From Olpidium bornovanus S191 (Eukaryota; Olpidiomycota), in assembly GCA_017911155.1 (NCBI GenBank), contig JAEFCI010007542.1:1-11631 (forward strand): DNA of 11,631 nucleotides, in the 5' to 3' direction. Positions 1 through 7,282 of this stretch are shown here, in pieces (within the stretch, counting starts at the first letter, position 1; the number at the start of each line of letters is the position of its first letter). The notes beneath the pieces are model-generated. The model was not told the origin of the DNA, made no database searches, and saw nothing but the letters and a program-made list of their open reading frames with translations. A program made the translations under genes and the position numbers.

Positions 1-1650
1 CATGCCAGGCAGCGATCTCGACATCCTCGCTTGGAAAACCAGTCAAGCGACAGCGAAGGTACGGCAGCAGACCTCGAGGCTGGAGTTCAACGAGCAACTC
101 GACTCCAACTTCCAGGATCACTTGATCCAATGGAATGCCCGCGAGACCCCGGAGGCGAAGGCCGCATTGGAGCAGAACGTTGCCGCTCTTCTTGAACAAT
201 TCGAAAGAAGCCATGCCGCCCAGCAGGCGAAAGCAGTCCTTTAACAAAAGGAAGAGAAAATATTGGAGCTCGGCACCGTGGCCAAGTTATTCAAGACCGT
301 AAATTACACTGAAGAGGACGCCGGAGGCGAGGAGAAGCCCGCGCGGCCCTGACTGCCTTGGCTGAGCAGCTTGTCCAAGAGAGACAAGCGGCCGTGGCAT
401 TCAGCAGTGGGCGGAGGCGGAGCTTAAGGGAGAACAGCAGAGAGCTCGCTGCCGAGGCGGAAATGAGGAAGCCGACACGCATCAGAAAGCTCGAGGAGCA
501 CAAACGTGAGATGGCCGAGTTCAAGGAGCGCGAACGTTGGACGGCTGAGCAATCAAAGAATTTTCTGGGTGTTTCAATGAAGAGATGCAAGCGATCATGG
601 CTGCAGGATGCAGCTCGTTATCGAGAACGGGAGAATGGGGGGCAGCTCGCCGCGGCTAAGGAGCGCGAACGTGAGACTGTCGAGGCCAACCGTGGCGTTG
701 AGGAACTTGCCGAGCGTCTCAAAGCAGAGATGCAAACAGTGACGATCGCGGCAGATGCGCATTTTTGACAAGAGCTGGAGCAGCGCGAGCGGTTCGCTGC
801 AGCTCGAGGAGAGCGGCCCTGGACAAGCGCTGCGTTGAGGAACTTGGCGGAGCGTCTCATAGCAGAGACGCAGGCGATGATGGCGGCGGCGGAGACAGCT
901 TTTCGGCACGAACAAGAGAGGAGCGAGCAGCTCGCTGCACGGCTGGAGGAGAGGGAACGTGAGACGGCCGAGGGCAAGCGCAGCGCTGAGGAACTTGCGG
1001 AGCGTCTCAGCGCAGAGACGCAAGCGGTGATGGCGGCGGCGGAGACAGCTTTTCGGCGCGAACGAGAAAGGAGCGAGCAGCTTGCCGCAAAGCTGCAGGA
1101 GCGCGAACATGGGATGGCCCACGTCAAAGATTTACCGAGCATCCCAAAAAAAAGAGGGCAGCAGAACGGGAGGAGCACGAACAGCTCGCCGCCGAGCTGG
1201 AGAAGTGCAGACGTGAGATGTCCCAGGCTGAGCGTGATGTTGGAGAATTTACTGGGCATCTGAAAGAAGAGAGGCGGGCGACGGCGATTCTATCGGCAGT
1301 CCTTCAGCACAAACTGGAAAATGGCGAGCAGCTCGCGGCAGAGGCCGAAACATTGAGGAAAAGAGTCGGCGCGGGCTGGAGAGCTGGCGGAGCTCAAGCG
1401 CAAGACCGCCGAGACCACGGTTTGCAGCGGGACATTGAAGTAATGAGCCAATCGACATTGGCCGCCAAGGCAGCTCTTCAGCATGAACGGGAAAATGGTG
1501 AACAGCCTGTTCGACTGCCAAGACCGAGGCAGTTTCAAAGGGTGGCATTAAAAACCTTACAGAGCGCTCCGCTGCACAGTCTCGGAGACGGCCGACGAGA
1601 ACAAGAGGTTTGGAGAGCCACTGTTCTGCCAGGAGGACAAGTTCCATAAG
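1..1650 (+). pseudogene. Decayed gene for an Ala/Glu/Arg-rich coiled-coil protein (left end uncertain)
   Basis: I do not recognise the family. A heptad-like, strongly charged sequence (recurrent EELAERL, ERERET, EQLAAKL-type motifs) can be followed through changing frames: from the ATG at 2 to about 310 with an in-frame TAA at 242-244, then a second frame from about 313 to about 1130 with a TGA at 766-768, then a third frame from about 1140 to about 1380, with further shifts to 1650. Each segment stays coiled-coil-like, so this looks like one ancestral frame of at least 450 codons broken by indels and stops rather than several genes. A spliced gene is possible, but I see no convincing GT...AG pairs with branch sites at the frame changes. 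The ATG at 2 could be the true start or an internal Met. Function unknown; a long coiled coil would fit a structural or scaffold role, which is inference only. Confidence 0.55.
559..1110 (+). repeat. Four tandem ~140-150 bp units coding for coiled coil
   Basis: Units start near 559, 703, 840 and 991. The last three open with GAACTTG(C/G) followed by GAGCGTCTC, then a CAGAGA(C/T)GCAA segment, an alanine-rich GGCGGCGGCGGAG segment, TTTTCGGC(A/G)CGAAC, GAGCAGCT and GAGCGCGAAC-type blocks. The first is more diverged but carries the same GAGATGCAAGCG...ATGG core and GAACGGGAGAATGG. Spacings of 144, 137 and 151 bp differ by amounts that are not multiples of three, so the array has taken indels; unit 3 compensates with one extra G in its opening motif. 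Units 3 and 4 are the most alike. Confidence 0.7.
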
Positions 1651-2197
1651 GTGGTAAAGCGGCGCAGAAAGGACGCTACGCGCGGGGTAAGAAAATCCGG
1701 GCTCAACTTACGACTAAGATCAAGCGGGCCGCCAAATCAAAGGAGGCCGGTCCCGTCCCTGCAGAGGTGACAACTCAACTGGCCGGCAACGGCGAGGCCG
1801 CCGGTTAATCAGTTCCGTCCCTGCAGAGGAGACAACTCAACTGGCCGGCACCGGTGAGGCCGCCGTCCATCTCGTCGAACCAGCGGGCACTGGCAACGAT
1901 GCTGTCCATGGCACTGGCAAAAACGCTGTCCATCCCGTCGAACCGGCGGGCACCGGGAACGCCGCAGTCCATCCCGCCGAACTGGTAGGCACCGGCAAAG
2001 CCGTCTTCCGTCCTCCAGGCCGAACCGGCGGGCATCGTCCATCCTCCAGCCGGCCCGGCGGCCACCGGCAAGCCGCCGTCCATCTCGCCGCAGGGGGCAA
2101 CAAGAAACGCTCACGACTAGCGGAAAGCAAACCGAGAAGTAAGTCCACAAAAAGCAAAAGACCTCGCCAAGCGAAGGGTGCCTGCCGCCAGGAGTAA
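1641..2197 (+). pseudogene. Basic and Pro/Gly/Ala repeat tail, probably the 3' end of the coiled-coil gene remnant
   Basis: One frame is open from 1691 to the TAA at 2195-2197 with no in-frame ATG, so it must be a 3' segment rather than a gene of its own. From about 1815 it encodes a degenerate repeat of the type A-V-H-P-V-E-P-A-G-T-G-N (at least three copies between about 1860 and 2000), then a Lys/Arg/Ser-rich end (NKKRSRLAESK and onward) that resembles a nuclear-localisation or nucleic-acid-binding tail. The stretch before it (1641-1750) is Lys/Arg-rich in more than one frame. I infer continuity with the upstream coiled-coil remnant from position, strand and shared basic composition. An independent low-complexity stretch is the alternative. 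Confidence 0.4.
1753..1865 (+). repeat. 51-bp direct repeat, two copies 62 bp apart
   Basis: Copies at 1753-1803 and 1815-1865 both begin CCGTCCCTGCAGAGG and end GAGGCCGCCG, with about three differences between them. They lie in different reading frames. The first copy runs into a TAA just after its end; the second continues into the open VEPAGTG-repeat frame. This fits a local duplication of 62 bp inside a former coding region. Confidence 0.8.
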
Positions 2198-2615
2198 CAC
2201 AGCTTTCGCAAAAACATGTTCATGTTCTCGCACGCCTTTCCGGTTCGCGGCCCTACCCCGACCTAGCACGGTCTGCCGACACGGATTGATGGTGAACAAG
2301 AACTCAACTGTTTTTTTCCTGGGGCGTATGCACTGCTGGGAGGCATGGCGCGCGATATCGGCTCTCGTGGCGTATGTGGCCTTTCTTTGCGAGGAGGGGA
2401 CAGGGTGGGAGATGGGAAGACGAACCTGCAACGATAACAAGCCAGGGAGACGGAGACGGAGGAGACTTGCGAGAGATGGGAAGAGACTTAGGAAAAGATG
2501 TGGAAGTTCCGTAGGTGGCCCGTCCGTTCTCTAATCTTCCGGTGGGGGGCCAAAGGGAGCGGGCGGTCGCTTGCGATGCCCGCCCGGGCTGGGCGTGATC
2601 GCCAGCTTTTCGGGG
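2198..2615. other. No gene recognised
   Basis: Both strands hold open stretches of about 110 codons here, but their translations are compositionally odd, show no motif, and overlap each other. A purine-rich GAGACGGAGACGGAGGAGAC stretch lies at 2446-2465. I see no promoter, RNA gene or mobile-element signature. Confidence 0.5.
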
Positions 2616-2850
2616 TTTTTTTTTTTTTTTTTTTTTTTTTTCTTCTTCTCCTTCCCCGCACTCTCCACTCCTGTTTCCCCGCACTTTTTCCTTTTTTTTT
2701 TTTTTTTTTGTTTCCGCCCCCGCACCTCCTCAGCATCCCCGCGGACCGTAAACGAAAGAAAAAAGAAAAGGGACGACGGAGACTCCGACGGAGCGGGGAG
2801 AGAGAGAAGGGGAGAGCGTGAGAGAGAGAGAGAGCGGAGACAGGAGACAG
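2616..2850. promoter_or_regulatory. Poly-T/pyrimidine tracts followed by a poly-purine tract upstream of glycogen synthase
   Basis: An uninterrupted T26 (2616-2641) and T18 (2692-2709) sit in a pyrimidine-rich stretch to about 2720, followed by an A/G-rich stretch (2754-2850) with a GAGAGAGAGAGAGAG run near 2819-2835. This lies 80-310 bp before the start codon of the glycogen synthase gene, on its strand. Poly(dT) and pyrimidine tracts are common nucleosome-poor elements of fungal promoters (general knowledge). A promoter role is inferred from position only; I see no TATA box. Adjacent pyrimidine and purine blocks on one strand could also pair or form triplex-like DNA. Confidence 0.4.
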
Positions 2851-2927
2851 GCGCTTCCGCATACCGCACACACGGGCTCCCCGCCTCCGTCGTTCTTACG
2901 CGCGTCCCCGCCGCCACTCGAACGAGC

Positions 2928-5541
2928 ATGGTCGCCGAACGCCCGGTCCCCGCCCCCGCACAGCTCTTCGAGATCGCCTTCGAAGTCGCAAACAAAGGTG
3001 CTCCTTCCCCTTTCGCATCACAAAGAGCGCGCAACCGGCGGGGCTTCGCTAACGCCCCCCTTCCGCTCCCCGTACGCGTGCGGTTGGCTTTGCGCCCGTT
3101 TCACGCGTTCGTCCGAGAAAAGTTGGCGGCGTCTACACCGTCATCAAGTCCAAGGTTCCCGTCACCGTTGAGGAGTATGGCGACCGCTACTGCCTGATCG
3201 GCCCGTTAAACCGCAACTTGGCTGCCGTGGAGGGGGAGGCCGTCGAGCCTCCGCCGAGCATCAAGGCTGCCCTCGATCCTATGTCCGCCCAGGGGACCCG
3301 CTACCTTTACGGACGGTGGCTCACCGAGGGCGCCCCCGAGGTCCTCCTCTTCGACCTGGACTCGATGCGCCACAGGACGGAAGAGTGGAGGGGAGACATC
3401 TACCGCGTCGCGAGCATCCCGTCGCCGGACGGCGATTTCGAGATGAACAACGCCATCGTATTTGGCTACCTCGTAGCTTGGTTCCTTGGCGAGGTGGGTG
3501 ACCGTTAGCTCCCGCTCCTGTGGGACGGCTTAGACAGCCCACGGAAGTGCCTGTGCTTTTTGTACCCACGCTCCCCGCATCTGATACCGCTTCTCGCAGT
3601 ACCTTGCCAAAGAGACTTCCAGAGCTGTCATTGCCCACTACCACGAGTGGCTTGCCGCCGTCGGCCTGATTCTCGGTACAAAACGCGACTTCAACCTTAC
3701 CAGCATATTCACTACTCACGCTACGCTCCTTGGTCGCTACCTTTGCGCCGGTTCCGTCGATTTCTACAATGGGATGCAATATTTTGACGTGGATCAGGAG
3801 GCCGGCCGGCGTAATATATACCACCGCTACTGCGTGGAACGCGCCGCAGCCCACTGCGCTACCGTGTTCACGACCGTCTCGCACATCACCGGCTGCGAGG
3901 CGGAGCACCTTCTCAAGCGTAGGCCGGATGGAGTCGTTCCGAACGGGCTGAACGTCGTGAAGGTGGGATTTCCCCTGCCGCGTCCGCCCGTCCAACGCCC
4001 AACGAAACTCCTGACCCCGCGGGCCTTTTTGCGCCCCCTCGCAGTTCTCTGCCATGCATGAGTTTCAGAATCTCCATGCCATCAACAAGGAGAAGATCCA
4101 CGCCTTCGTGCAGGGACACTTTTACGGCCACATGGACTTTGACTTGGACAACACGCTCTACTTCTTCACAGCCGGCCGTTACGAGTTCAGAAATAAGGGG
4201 GTTGATATGTATATCAACGCGCTCAAACGTAATTAAAGGTCCCGGGGCTTGCCGCGCATGAAACGCAGCAAGATGCAAGGCTCAAAAACTCTTACCGTAT
4301 TGTTAAACTGCGACCCAGGGCTGAACGACCGTCTCATTGTTACAAACAGCAAGACTACTGTCGTGGCGTTTATCGTCCTGCCTGCACGCACTCGTGGTCT
4401 TTCCGTCGAGGCCCTAAAGGGTCAGGCGGTCGTGAAGCAGCTCCGCGATACCGTCACAGAAATACAGGCCAGGATCGGAAAACGTCTGTTTGACGCGGCA
4501 TCAAGGTGCGTACGACTTCGGTGCTCGTTTGGTTGCGGACCACACACGAAATGTAGCTGACTGCACGGCCGTTATTTTAAAGCGGGGCAAATCCCGAAGA
4601 GGCCTGCAAAATGAGCGAAGAAGACAAGGTCATCCTCAAGCGCCGCATACTTGCCCTCAAGCGCGACACTCTGCCCTCAATCGTCACCCACGACATGGAG
4701 GATGACGCGAACGATGAGGTGATCAATGAGCTGCGTGCTCTTCACATGTTTAATCGTCCGGAGGATCGTGTCAAGATTGTGTTCCATCCGGAATTCATCA
4801 ACGCCAACAGCCCTCTGTTTGGGATGGACTACGAGGATTTCGTGCGGGGTTGCCACTTGGGCGTTTTCCCCAGCTATTATGAGCCGTGGGGTTACACACC
4901 CGCCGAATGCACAGTCATGGGCGTGCCAAACATCACGACAAACCTGGTATGTCACGAACGGAACCGACAATCGAGTTGCGCGATGTTTCGTATACGCCGT
5001 TCTGACTTTTTTCTTTTTGCAAACAACGAAGGCCGGATACGGTTGCTTCATTGAAGACAGGGTAGAGAGGCCGTCAGACTACGGAGTCTACATCGTAGAC
5101 CGCCGGCTGAAGAACGCAGAGGAGTCCCAACAGCAGCTGGCCGACCAGATGTTCCACTTTTGTTGCAAGACCAGGCGCCAGCGGATCAACCAGCGCAACC
5201 GAACTGAGCGGCTGTCCGAGCTACTCGACTGGAAGCGAATGGGCCTCGAGTACGTCCGCGCGCGGGACGTCGCTCTCCGCCGAAAGTGGCCGGAGGTGTA
5301 CGAGGGCGGCGAGGACGAGTGGTCGTCGGAAGCCGCCTACGGCGGCGACACCAAAATCCCGCGGCCGATGTCCGTCCCGTCCTCCCCGCGCGTCCGGTCC
5401 AAGTTCGTCACCCGAGGAGGGGACGACGACGTCAACGTCGACGGCGAGTCGATCTTCTTCGACGCCCCTTTCACGGCGGGGCTCGAAAACGTCGAAAAGC
5501 TGGCGGCGGGACTCACGCTGGCCACGTACCAAAAATCGTGA
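2928..5541 (+). CDS. GSY1: Glycogen [starch] synthase (GT3 family), 7 exons, 682 aa, intact
   Basis: Transfers glucose from UDP-glucose to the non-reducing end of glycogen in the cytosol. Exons: 2928-2997, 3123-3493, 3600-3962, 4045-4228, 4319-4505, 4583-4946 and 5032-5541; every junction is GT...AG and keeps the frame. ATG 2928 is chosen because the conserved N-terminal block ([16 protein letters not shown]) follows at once; the only earlier in-frame ATG (2571) would read through the poly-T tract. Visible landmarks by comparison with yeast Gsy2: E163 in HYHEWLA, R193 in [10 protein letters not shown]319 in RNKGVDM, and the E-x7-E catalytic pair E492/E500 in [11 protein letters not shown]. 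The arginine helix at 559-570 ([12 protein letters not shown]) is the known glucose-6-phosphate site. [10 protein letters not shown] (S627, S631) matches the yeast inhibitory phosphosites. Length is slightly below yeast's ~705. Odd: K23 where yeast has Arg20, a shortened loop at residues 391-401, and no acidic tail. Family assignment is near certain; exon ends are inferred. Confidence 0.95.
2998..3122 (+). other. Intron 1 of glycogen synthase (125 bp, phase 1)
   Basis: Donor GTGCTC follows AACAAAG; acceptor is GAAAAG before TTGGCGGC. Splicing joins Lys23 to the conserved Val-Gly-Gly-Val-Tyr loop. This is the longest intron in the gene and has no clear CTGAC branch site. Confidence 0.85.
3494..3599 (+). 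other. Intron 2 of glycogen synthase (106 bp, phase 0)
   Basis: Donor GTGGGT after the Gly-Glu codons, acceptor CGCAG before TACCTTGCC. A branch-site candidate CTGAT lies at 3581-3585. Splicing restores the conserved AWFLGEYLAKE sequence. Confidence 0.9.
3963..4044 (+). other. Intron 3 of glycogen synthase (82 bp, phase 0)
   Basis: Donor GTGGGA after GTCGTGAAG, acceptor CGCAG before TTCTCTGCC. Branch-site candidate CTGAC at 4011-4015. Splicing gives the conserved [19 protein letters not shown] segment. Confidence 0.92.
4229..4318 (+). other. Intron 4 of glycogen synthase (90 bp, phase 1)
   Basis: Donor GTAATT after CTCAAAC, acceptor CCCAG before GGCTGAAC. The split codon C|GG gives Arg and restores NALKRLNDRL. 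Branch-site candidate CTTAC at 4291-4295. Confidence 0.9.
4506..4582 (+). other. Intron 5 of glycogen synthase (77 bp, phase 2)
   Basis: Donor GTGCGT after GCATCAAG, acceptor TTAAAG before CGGGGCAAAT. Branch-site candidate CTGAC at 4557-4561, 21 bp before the acceptor. The joined protein reads [13 protein letters not shown], shorter and different from the RYPH-type loop usual here, so this junction is the least certain of the six. Confidence 0.7.
4947..5031 (+). other. Intron 6 of glycogen synthase (85 bp, phase 0)
   Basis: Donor GTATGT after AACCTG, branch-site candidate CTGAC at 5002-5006 followed by a pyrimidine stretch, acceptor CGAAG before GCCGGATAC. Splicing gives [14 protein letters not shown], matching the conserved TTN-(S/A)-G-(F/Y)-G block. 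Confidence 0.9.
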
Positions 5542-5570
5542 TCTTCTCCCTTGTAATCCTCCTCTCCCGA

Positions 5571-5607
5571 CCCCCCCCCCACCCCCCTCACGTCTCACCA
5601 CGGCAGA

Positions 5608-5646
<39 letters not shown>
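5571..5646. repeat. Homopolymer cluster C10, A30, G8 just 3' of glycogen synthase
   Basis: C10 (5571-5580) and C6 (5582-5587), then an uninterrupted A30 (5609-5638) directly joined to G8 (5639-5646). It begins 30 bp after the stop codon, so it may fall in the 3' untranslated region. No AATAAA-type signal is seen between 5542 and 5608. The exact lengths are prone to sequencing or assembly error. Confidence 0.85.
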
Positions 5647-5850
5647 CCGCGTTTCTGAGAACGTAGGCGCTCCGCGCGCGAACGACGAAACCGAACAAAC
5701 GCGGAGTGGCAAAACGGGTGTTTGTCCGCCCCTTCCCCCCCCCTTTCTCGGCCAAAGAGTTTTCGAATTTTGAGACGGTCTCTTGGTTTGGCCCGGTGAG
5801 TAGTATGTCATAAACGTAGACGGTTGTTACGAGCTGCGTCATTGTGCTTT
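5647..5850. other. No gene recognised
   Basis: Mixed-composition DNA with a C9-10 run near 5736. A 15-bp segment GAGAACGTAGGCGCT (5657-5671) recurs with one change at 6324-6338. Nothing else stands out. Confidence 0.4.
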
Positions 5851-6230
5851 CCCTCCGGCTTCCGCCTCCGCCGTCCGCCATCGCCGCCTCCGCCGTCGCC
5901 GCGCCGCGCGCTTCGGCTCCGCGCTTCGCCGCCGTCGCTTCGGCCCCGCGCTTCGCCGCCGTCGCTGCGCCCAGCGCTTCGCCGCCGTCGCCGCACCCCG
6001 CGCTTCGCCGCCGTCGCCGCGCCCCGCGCTTTGCCGTCGTCGCCGCGCCCCGCGCTTCGGCTCCGCCACCGCCTTCGCCGTCGCGCTCCGCTTTCGCCGC
6101 CGCGGCCCGCGCCCCGCCGTCGCCGCGCCCCGCGCTCCGGCTCCGCCTTCGCCATCGTCGCGCTTCGGCTCCGCCTTTGCCGTCGCCGCGCCCCGCGCTT
6201 CGCCATCGCCGCTTCGCAGTCGCGCACCGC
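5851..6230. repeat. GC-rich minisatellite, ~26-bp units
   Basis: Clear head-to-tail units start at 5927, 5954, 5980, 6006 and 6032 (27, 26, 26, 26 bp). The core is CGCCGCCGTCGC followed by a CGCGCCCCGCGCTT-like half. Degenerate copies of the two halves, with CGCTTCGGCTCCGCC variants, extend over the whole interval. All frames on both strands are open for long stretches and give Arg/Ala/Pro/Ser low-complexity translations, a composition artefact rather than evidence for a protein. Confidence 0.85.
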
Positions 6231-6238
6231 GCGGCGCG

Positions 6239-6283
6239 GATTCTGGCTATTCTGGCTTCTGGCTTCCGAGATTCTGGCTATTC
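6239..6283. repeat. 14-bp direct repeat GATTCTGGCTATTC, two copies 31 bp apart
   Basis: Copies at 6239-6252 and 6270-6283 with further TTCTGGCTTCTGGCTT sub-repeats between them. This marks the change from the GC-rich minisatellite to more AT-rich sequence. Confidence 0.75.
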
Positions 6284-6337
6284 CGGTTTTTGTTCTGGAT
6301 TGTTCTCTACGTCTAAAAGTACGGAGAACATAGGCGC

Positions 6338-6347
6338 TTTATATAGG
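6338..6347 (+). promoter_or_regulatory. TATA-like element TTTATATAGG
   Basis: A canonical-looking TATATA (6340-6345) lies in non-coding DNA about 500 bp before the copia pol remnant. It could be the TATA box of a lost LTR or promoter, but no transcript is supported, so this is a sequence match only. Confidence 0.2.
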
Positions 6348-6438
6348 TGTGGTCTAATGCCGACGCCGGCGTGGTTATACTGCGTGTGTTCTAGATAGTG
6401 CTGCGCATACCGGTGCGCCATACCATACGGGTGCGCAA

Positions 6439-6596
6439 TATCCATTATTGCGGCTCTGGTACTGGCGTCGGGCTCGGAGATATTCTCTAATATCCCTTAT
6501 TATGGGGCTGGTACTGGCTTTGGGCTCGGAAATACTCCGTAAGCCGATAGTGTGGCGCCGGTACTGGCGCTGAGCTTGGAATACTCCGCAAGCCAC
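6439..6596. repeat. Three tandem ~50-bp degenerate repeats
   Basis: The shared core GGTACTGGC starts at 6458, 6510 and 6560, preceded by ATATCC(A/C)TTATT-type sequence in the first two and followed by (G/T)(G/A)GCT(C/T)GGA(G/A)ATA(T/C)TC in all. Copies 2 and 3 share ACTCCG(T/C)AAGCC at their ends. Non-coding in every frame as far as I can judge. Confidence 0.8.
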
Positions 6597-6688
6597 AGCA
6601 TGGTGGGAATTCGCCGATGTTGCGGCTCTATCACCACAATGCTGGCGCGCACTATACACACTGTCTTGGTCTTGGTCTTGGTCTGGAT

Positions 6689-6757
6689 GGTCACGTGATG
6701 TCGCGACTAGACACACCAGTGTGTCTAGTGATCTCGGCGATTCCAAGGTCACGTGAT
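6689..6757. repeat. Perfect palindrome between two TCACGTGA-bearing direct repeats
   Basis: Arms ACTAGACACAC (6706-6716) and GTGTGTCTAGT (6719-6729) are exact reverse complements around a 2-bp centre. GGTCACGTGAT occurs at 6689-6699 and again at 6747-6757. TCACGTGA contains the CACGTG E-box, the known core site of bHLH/bZIP regulators. A (CTTGGT)3 run lies just before at 6665-6682. A regulatory or transposon-end role is inference. Confidence 0.75.
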
Positions 6758-6780
6758 TGGTGCTCGGTGGGCTGCCCCCA

Positions 6781-6813
6781 AGAGGGGTTTGATGCAGCCC
6801 GAGAGGGGTTTGA
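6781..6813. repeat. 12-bp direct repeat AGAGGGGTTTGA
   Basis: Copies at 6781-6792 and 6802-6813, 21 bp apart, purine-rich, just before a CGCGCGCGCG run (near 6830-6839) and the left limit of recognisable copia sequence. Confidence 0.7.
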
Positions 6814-6842
6814 CGATCGTAGCGGGCACGCGCGCGCGCCGT

Positions 6843-7130
6843 GACACCACTCTCCTCACCGCCAAGTTACCTGTCAAGGTCTGGCCAAAGGTTTGGTATG
6901 CGACTGATCTTGTTTATAACCGCCCGCACTCCTTCCTCGATTATCGTCTCCCGATCGCAGCAATCCAACCAAGTCGTCACTCACGTCCGAATGTCACTTT
7001 TCTCAGAGTTATCGGTTCTTCTGCCTACTCGCATCTACTCAAGGATACCCGGCAGCACAAATTGGCCCCCGCCGCTGAACGCCTCGTCCTGGTCGGCTAC
7101 AGTTCAACCTCCAAGGCCTATCGGCTCTGA
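6843..7130 (+). mobile_element. Integrase C-terminal segment of the copia remnant
   Basis: Residues such as VWYATDLVYNRPHS, FLRVIGSSAYSHL and LVLVGYSSTSKAYRL match the region that closes copia integrases (the conserved R-V-F-G-C...F-V-G-Y-...-Y-R-L pattern). The upstream DDE catalytic domain and zinc finger are absent: nothing copia-like is visible left of 6843. The frame ends at TGA 7128-7130, where loss of one base moves the reading frame. Confidence 0.85.
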
Positions 7131-7282
7131 ATCCCCGAACGGACGAAGTCGTCGAACAATTTGATGTTACCGTTGGCAGATCCGCCCAATTTCCAGTGCG
7201 TGAAAAATTGCCCGCACCTGATTCTGACTCTGCTGCTGACGTTCTTGACTCTCCTCTCGATTCATTAGCCACAGGTGCACAC

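Noticed and set aside
595..1259. Minus-strand open frames of 175 and 213 codons
   Set aside because: They are complementary to the A/E/R-rich coiled-coil units; their Leu/Cys/Ser-rich translations merely mirror that repeat.
2117..2534. Overlapping open frames on both strands of about 107-118 codons
   Set aside because: No recognisable motif, odd composition and mutual overlap; no splice or promoter support.
2498..3197. Plus-strand open frames containing long poly-Phe runs, and minus-strand frames with poly-Lys
   Set aside because: They are translations of the T26/T18 tracts and their complements; the frame from 2571 only coincidentally joins the glycogen synthase start.
3321..4055. A 244-codon open frame on the minus strand across glycogen synthase exons 2-3
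   Set aside because: It is antisense to a certain coding region, runs through two introns, has no motif, and arises from GC-rich codon use on the plus strand.
2928..5541. Glycogen synthase as a retroposed copy, because of the A30 after it
   Set aside because: Six introns with proper splice and branch sites show it is not derived from a spliced transcript.
5808..6398. Long Arg/Ala/Pro-rich open frames on both strands
   Set aside because: Produced by the 26-bp GC minisatellite, which leaves several frames free of stops.
6439..6596. CRISPR-like array
   Set aside because: The repeats are adjacent and degenerate with no constant-repeat/unique-spacer structure, and the window is eukaryotic. The same applies to 11485-11631.
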